A stretch of DNA of 64,000 nucleotides from Paraburkholderia edwinii. GTDB lineage: Bacteria > Pseudomonadota > Gammaproteobacteria > Burkholderiales > Burkholderiaceae. Within the stretch, counting starts at the first letter, position 1, and each line of letters begins with the position of its first letter. The stretch lies in contig NZ_CP080096.1 in assembly GCF_019428685.1 (NCBI RefSeq), positions 1,488,001-1,552,000 on the forward strand, read 5' to 3'. The position numbers were made by a program, and so were the translations under genes. The notes below the pieces were generated by a model, which worked only from the letters and a program-made list of their open reading frames with translations, was not told the DNA's origin and made no database searches. This document shows, in pieces, positions 62,350-64,000 of the stretch.

Positions 62350-63411
62350 GTGTCGATAGATACCCCACCGCGATGGCGCAAGCGTACGGCGCGTTTCGTT
62401 GAAATTGCAGAACGGGCCGGCGTCAGCACGGCGACTGTAGACCGCGTGCTGAACGAACGCGGCAGCGTGTCGGCGAAAACGCGCGAGCGCGTCGTGGCCG
62501 CGGCGCGCGAACTTGCCTTGCCGAGGCTCTTGCCCGAAACGCAGCACGGCCTTATTCATATCGACGTGCTGTTACCCGACAGCGATGCACCATTTTTCTG
62601 CCGGCTGCGCGATGCCGTGCAACGCGCGATGCAGATGCTTGACAAGCGTGTCGTGGTGCATCGCGCGCTGATGTCGACGGCGGACGAAGCGCGCTTACCG
62701 CAAACCCTCGCTCAGTCCGGTTACCGGCGCGCGGCGCTGATCGTCACGACACATGACACGCCGCAGGTGCGCGAGGCACTGGCCGCGGCGATTGCCCGCG
62801 GCGAACCGGTGGTGACGATGGTGACCGATGTCGGCGGCATCGAGCGGCTGCACTATGCGGGCATCGACAATCTTCGCGCCGGGCGCACGGCCGGCTATTT
62901 CATCGGACGGCTTGCGCGGGAGCCGGGCAGGGTGCTACTGCTGCCGGCACGCATGGACTATCGCGCGCATGTCGAGCGTATCGAAGGCTGCCGCGTGCAG
63001 CTCGCTGAGCGCTTTGCGCATCTCGCCTGCGAAATCGCCGATGAGCCGACACTCGATCAAGACGATCGCAGCTTCCGATCCGTGAGTGCCGCGTTAAAGC
63101 GCGGTGGCCTCGTCGGCATCTATAACAGCGGATACGGTTCGGCCGGCATCGATGCGGCGCTGCGCAAGTTCGGCGCGGCGGGCAGTGTCGTTTGGGTCGG
63201 CCATGAGATGCTCGATCAGCACCGCGCGCTGATCGATGCCGGCGTGATGGATATCGTGATCGATCAGGATCCGGACGGGCAGGTTATCTCAGCACTGCAG
63301 CATGTCCTGCATGCATGCGGTGTGGTCGACGAAATGCCGCACGGCGAGCCTGTCGAATTTCGCGTGTTCTGCTCGGCGAATGTGCGGGACACCGGTTATC
63401 TCGGCGGCTAA
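62350..63411 (+). CDS. LacI-family transcriptional regulator
   Basis: A 353-residue regulator with N-terminal helix-turn-helix (FVEIAERAGVSTATVDRVLNERGSVSAKTRERVVAAARELAL, about 14-60) and a sugar-binding-protein-like effector domain (IHIDVLLPDSDAPFFCRLRDAVQRAM; AALIVTTHD; GLVGIYNSGYGSAGIDAAL; IDQDPDGQVISALQHVL) of the type that senses sugars or cyclitols. GTG 62350 follows AAAGGAGA; the frame begins further upstream inside the palindrome, which would disrupt the promoter. Divergent from, and probably controlling, the oxygenase operon. Confidence 0.9.
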   Translation: MSIDTPPRWRKRTARFVEIAERAGVSTATVDRVLNERGSVSAKTRERVVAAARELALPRLLPETQHGLIHIDVLLPDSDAPFFCRLRDAVQRAMQMLDKRVVVHRALMSTADEARLPQTLAQSGYRRAALIVTTHDTPQVREALAAAIARGEPVVTMVTDVGGIERLHYAGIDNLRAGRTAGYFIGRLAREPGRVLLLPARMDYRAHVERIEGCRVQLAERFAHLACEIADEPTLDQDDRSFRSVSAALKRGGLVGIYNSGYGSAGIDAALRKFGAAGSVVWVGHEMLDQHRALIDAGVMDIVIDQDPDGQVISALQHVLHACGVVDEMPHGEPVEFRVFCSANVRDTGYLGG

Positions 63412-63527
63412 AGCATCGCGTCGCCGGCGTTGCCTTTGCAAACCCCGACGTCGCGCTATCTTCACAGGAATCCGCCGCCTTTGGCGCCCAGCCTTTACCC
63501 CTTAAAGGCGCACGCGTCCAACGCTGC

Positions 63528-63854
63528 TCAGTGATGCTCAAAAAGCTTGAGCTGGCCGCTCTTGTACATCGACCGCACTTTCGTATGCAGCGACGCCTTC
63601 GGCGTTTTCTGGCATTCGCCCACGAGCACGGCGATCGGCGTAGCGGTATCCACCGTCATCGTATCGGTCTCCGTAATGCCGAGCTTGTCGACGCCCGCCA
63701 GGTAATAGACGACGGCAGGCCGATAGGCTTCGTCGACTGCGAGGAAGTCCTCGCATTTCATTTTCATCGGATTGGTTTTCTGCGGGGTTTGCGCGGATGC
63801 GGGAATGGCGATAACTGCACCCAGAAGGCACGCGACCATCACTTTGCGGTTCAT
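63528..63854 (-). CDS. HdeA/HdeB-family periplasmic acid-stress chaperone
   Basis: A 108-residue secreted protein. It has a signal peptide (1-21, ending ASAQ), then a small helical domain with two cysteines (Cys34 in MKCEDFLAVDEAYRP and Cys81 in GECQKTP) positioned for the HdeA disulfide. HdeA-type proteins bind unfolded periplasmic proteins at low pH. GGAGAATGAA precedes the ATG at 63854. The neighbouring genes give no further clue. Confidence 0.85.
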   Translation of the reverse strand: MNRKVMVACLLGAVIAIPASAQTPQKTNPMKMKCEDFLAVDEAYRPAVVYYLAGVDKLGITETDTMTVDTATPIAVLVGECQKTPKASLHTKVRSMYKSGQLKLFEHH

Positions 63855-64000
63855 TTCATTCTCCGGACAGGGGGATCGTGCGAATACGTAAAGCACCGAA
63901 TGAATTTGCATCGAGCAGTATCGTCCGCGGGGCAGATAAAACAATTGGACTTTGGTCTAATGTCGCGTCAGTCTTACGCGTAGCGACCCGGACGGCGTAA

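Noticed and set aside
1..64000. CRISPR arrays, tRNA or rRNA genes, insertion sequences, integrases, prophage or plasmid origins
   Set aside because: I found no regularly spaced repeats, cloverleaf-like CCA-ended segments, transposase motifs or integrase signatures on reading both strands. Small degraded elements could still be missed by eye.

Overview
The window is GC-rich, densely coded DNA from a versatile soil- or plant-associated beta-proteobacterium, most likely Burkholderiaceae (Paraburkholderia/Caballeronia type). This rests on the gene content: trimeric Gram-negative porins, a two-pump MdtABC/MuxABC-type efflux operon, YfiBNR-type c-di-GMP signalling, GlxA-type AraC regulators and many LysR/LacI/MarR regulators beside catabolic operons. 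I saw no rRNA, tRNA, CRISPR array, insertion sequence or replication origin. It looks like an ordinary chromosomal or chromid segment rich in accessory catabolism.

Layout. 0-2.4 kb: 3' part of glgX and a VOC-fold protein. 2.5-7.5 kb: LysR regulator, VanB-type reductase, Rieske oxygenase and an AtoE-type carboxylate transporter, a small uptake-plus-oxygenation unit. 7.5-17 kb: a catabolic module read as one regulon. It holds a porin, a four-gene minus-strand operon (CoA-transferase, shikimate-dehydrogenase-like enzyme, EthD-like protein, FAH-family hydrolase), a divergent MaoC-type hydratase, a LacI regulator and an MFS transporter. Three of its intergenic regions each carry two copies of a TGTAACCGGTTACA-like operator. 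17-21 kb: orphan response regulator, DUF2946 protein and TonB-dependent receptor. 21-26 kb: cNMP-binding thioredoxin-reductase-like protein, Ohr/OsmC peroxidase, MarR regulator and MATE exporter, with strong palindromic operators.

26-36 kb: a ten-gene minus-strand operon starting with a complete ribose/inositol-type ABC importer, then a zinc dehydrogenase, a beta-hydroxyacid dehydrogenase, a YciI protein, hydroxyquinol 1,2-dioxygenase, maleylacetate reductase and a PRISE-type reductase. It has a lower hydroxyquinol pathway but no hydroxylase to make hydroxyquinol, so a cyclitol or sugar-like precursor is my leading hypothesis. 36-44.6 kb: XRE/MmyB regulator, DMT transporter, chemoreceptor, GlxA-type regulator divergent from isonitrile hydratase, Kup and a LysE exporter. 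44.6-54.2 kb: a methyltransferase remnant and the mdtABC-type efflux operon with its outer-membrane factor.

54.9-59.2 kb: a decayed porin 3' end, then a compact orphan type VI secretion cassette (Hcp, a DUF2778/Tlde1-like L,D-transpeptidase toxin and a small membrane protein that is the likely immunity factor), then yfiR-yfiN-yfiB. 59.4-63.4 kb: ferredoxin reductase, Rieske ferredoxin and fatty-acid-desaturase-like oxygenase in the mocF-mocE-mocD arrangement known from rhizopine catabolism, divergent from a LacI-family regulator with a perfect 16-bp palindrome between them. The window closes with an HdeA-like periplasmic protein.

Two systems look least described: the LacI-controlled module at 7.5-17 kb and the ABC-hydroxyquinol operon at 26-36 kb.
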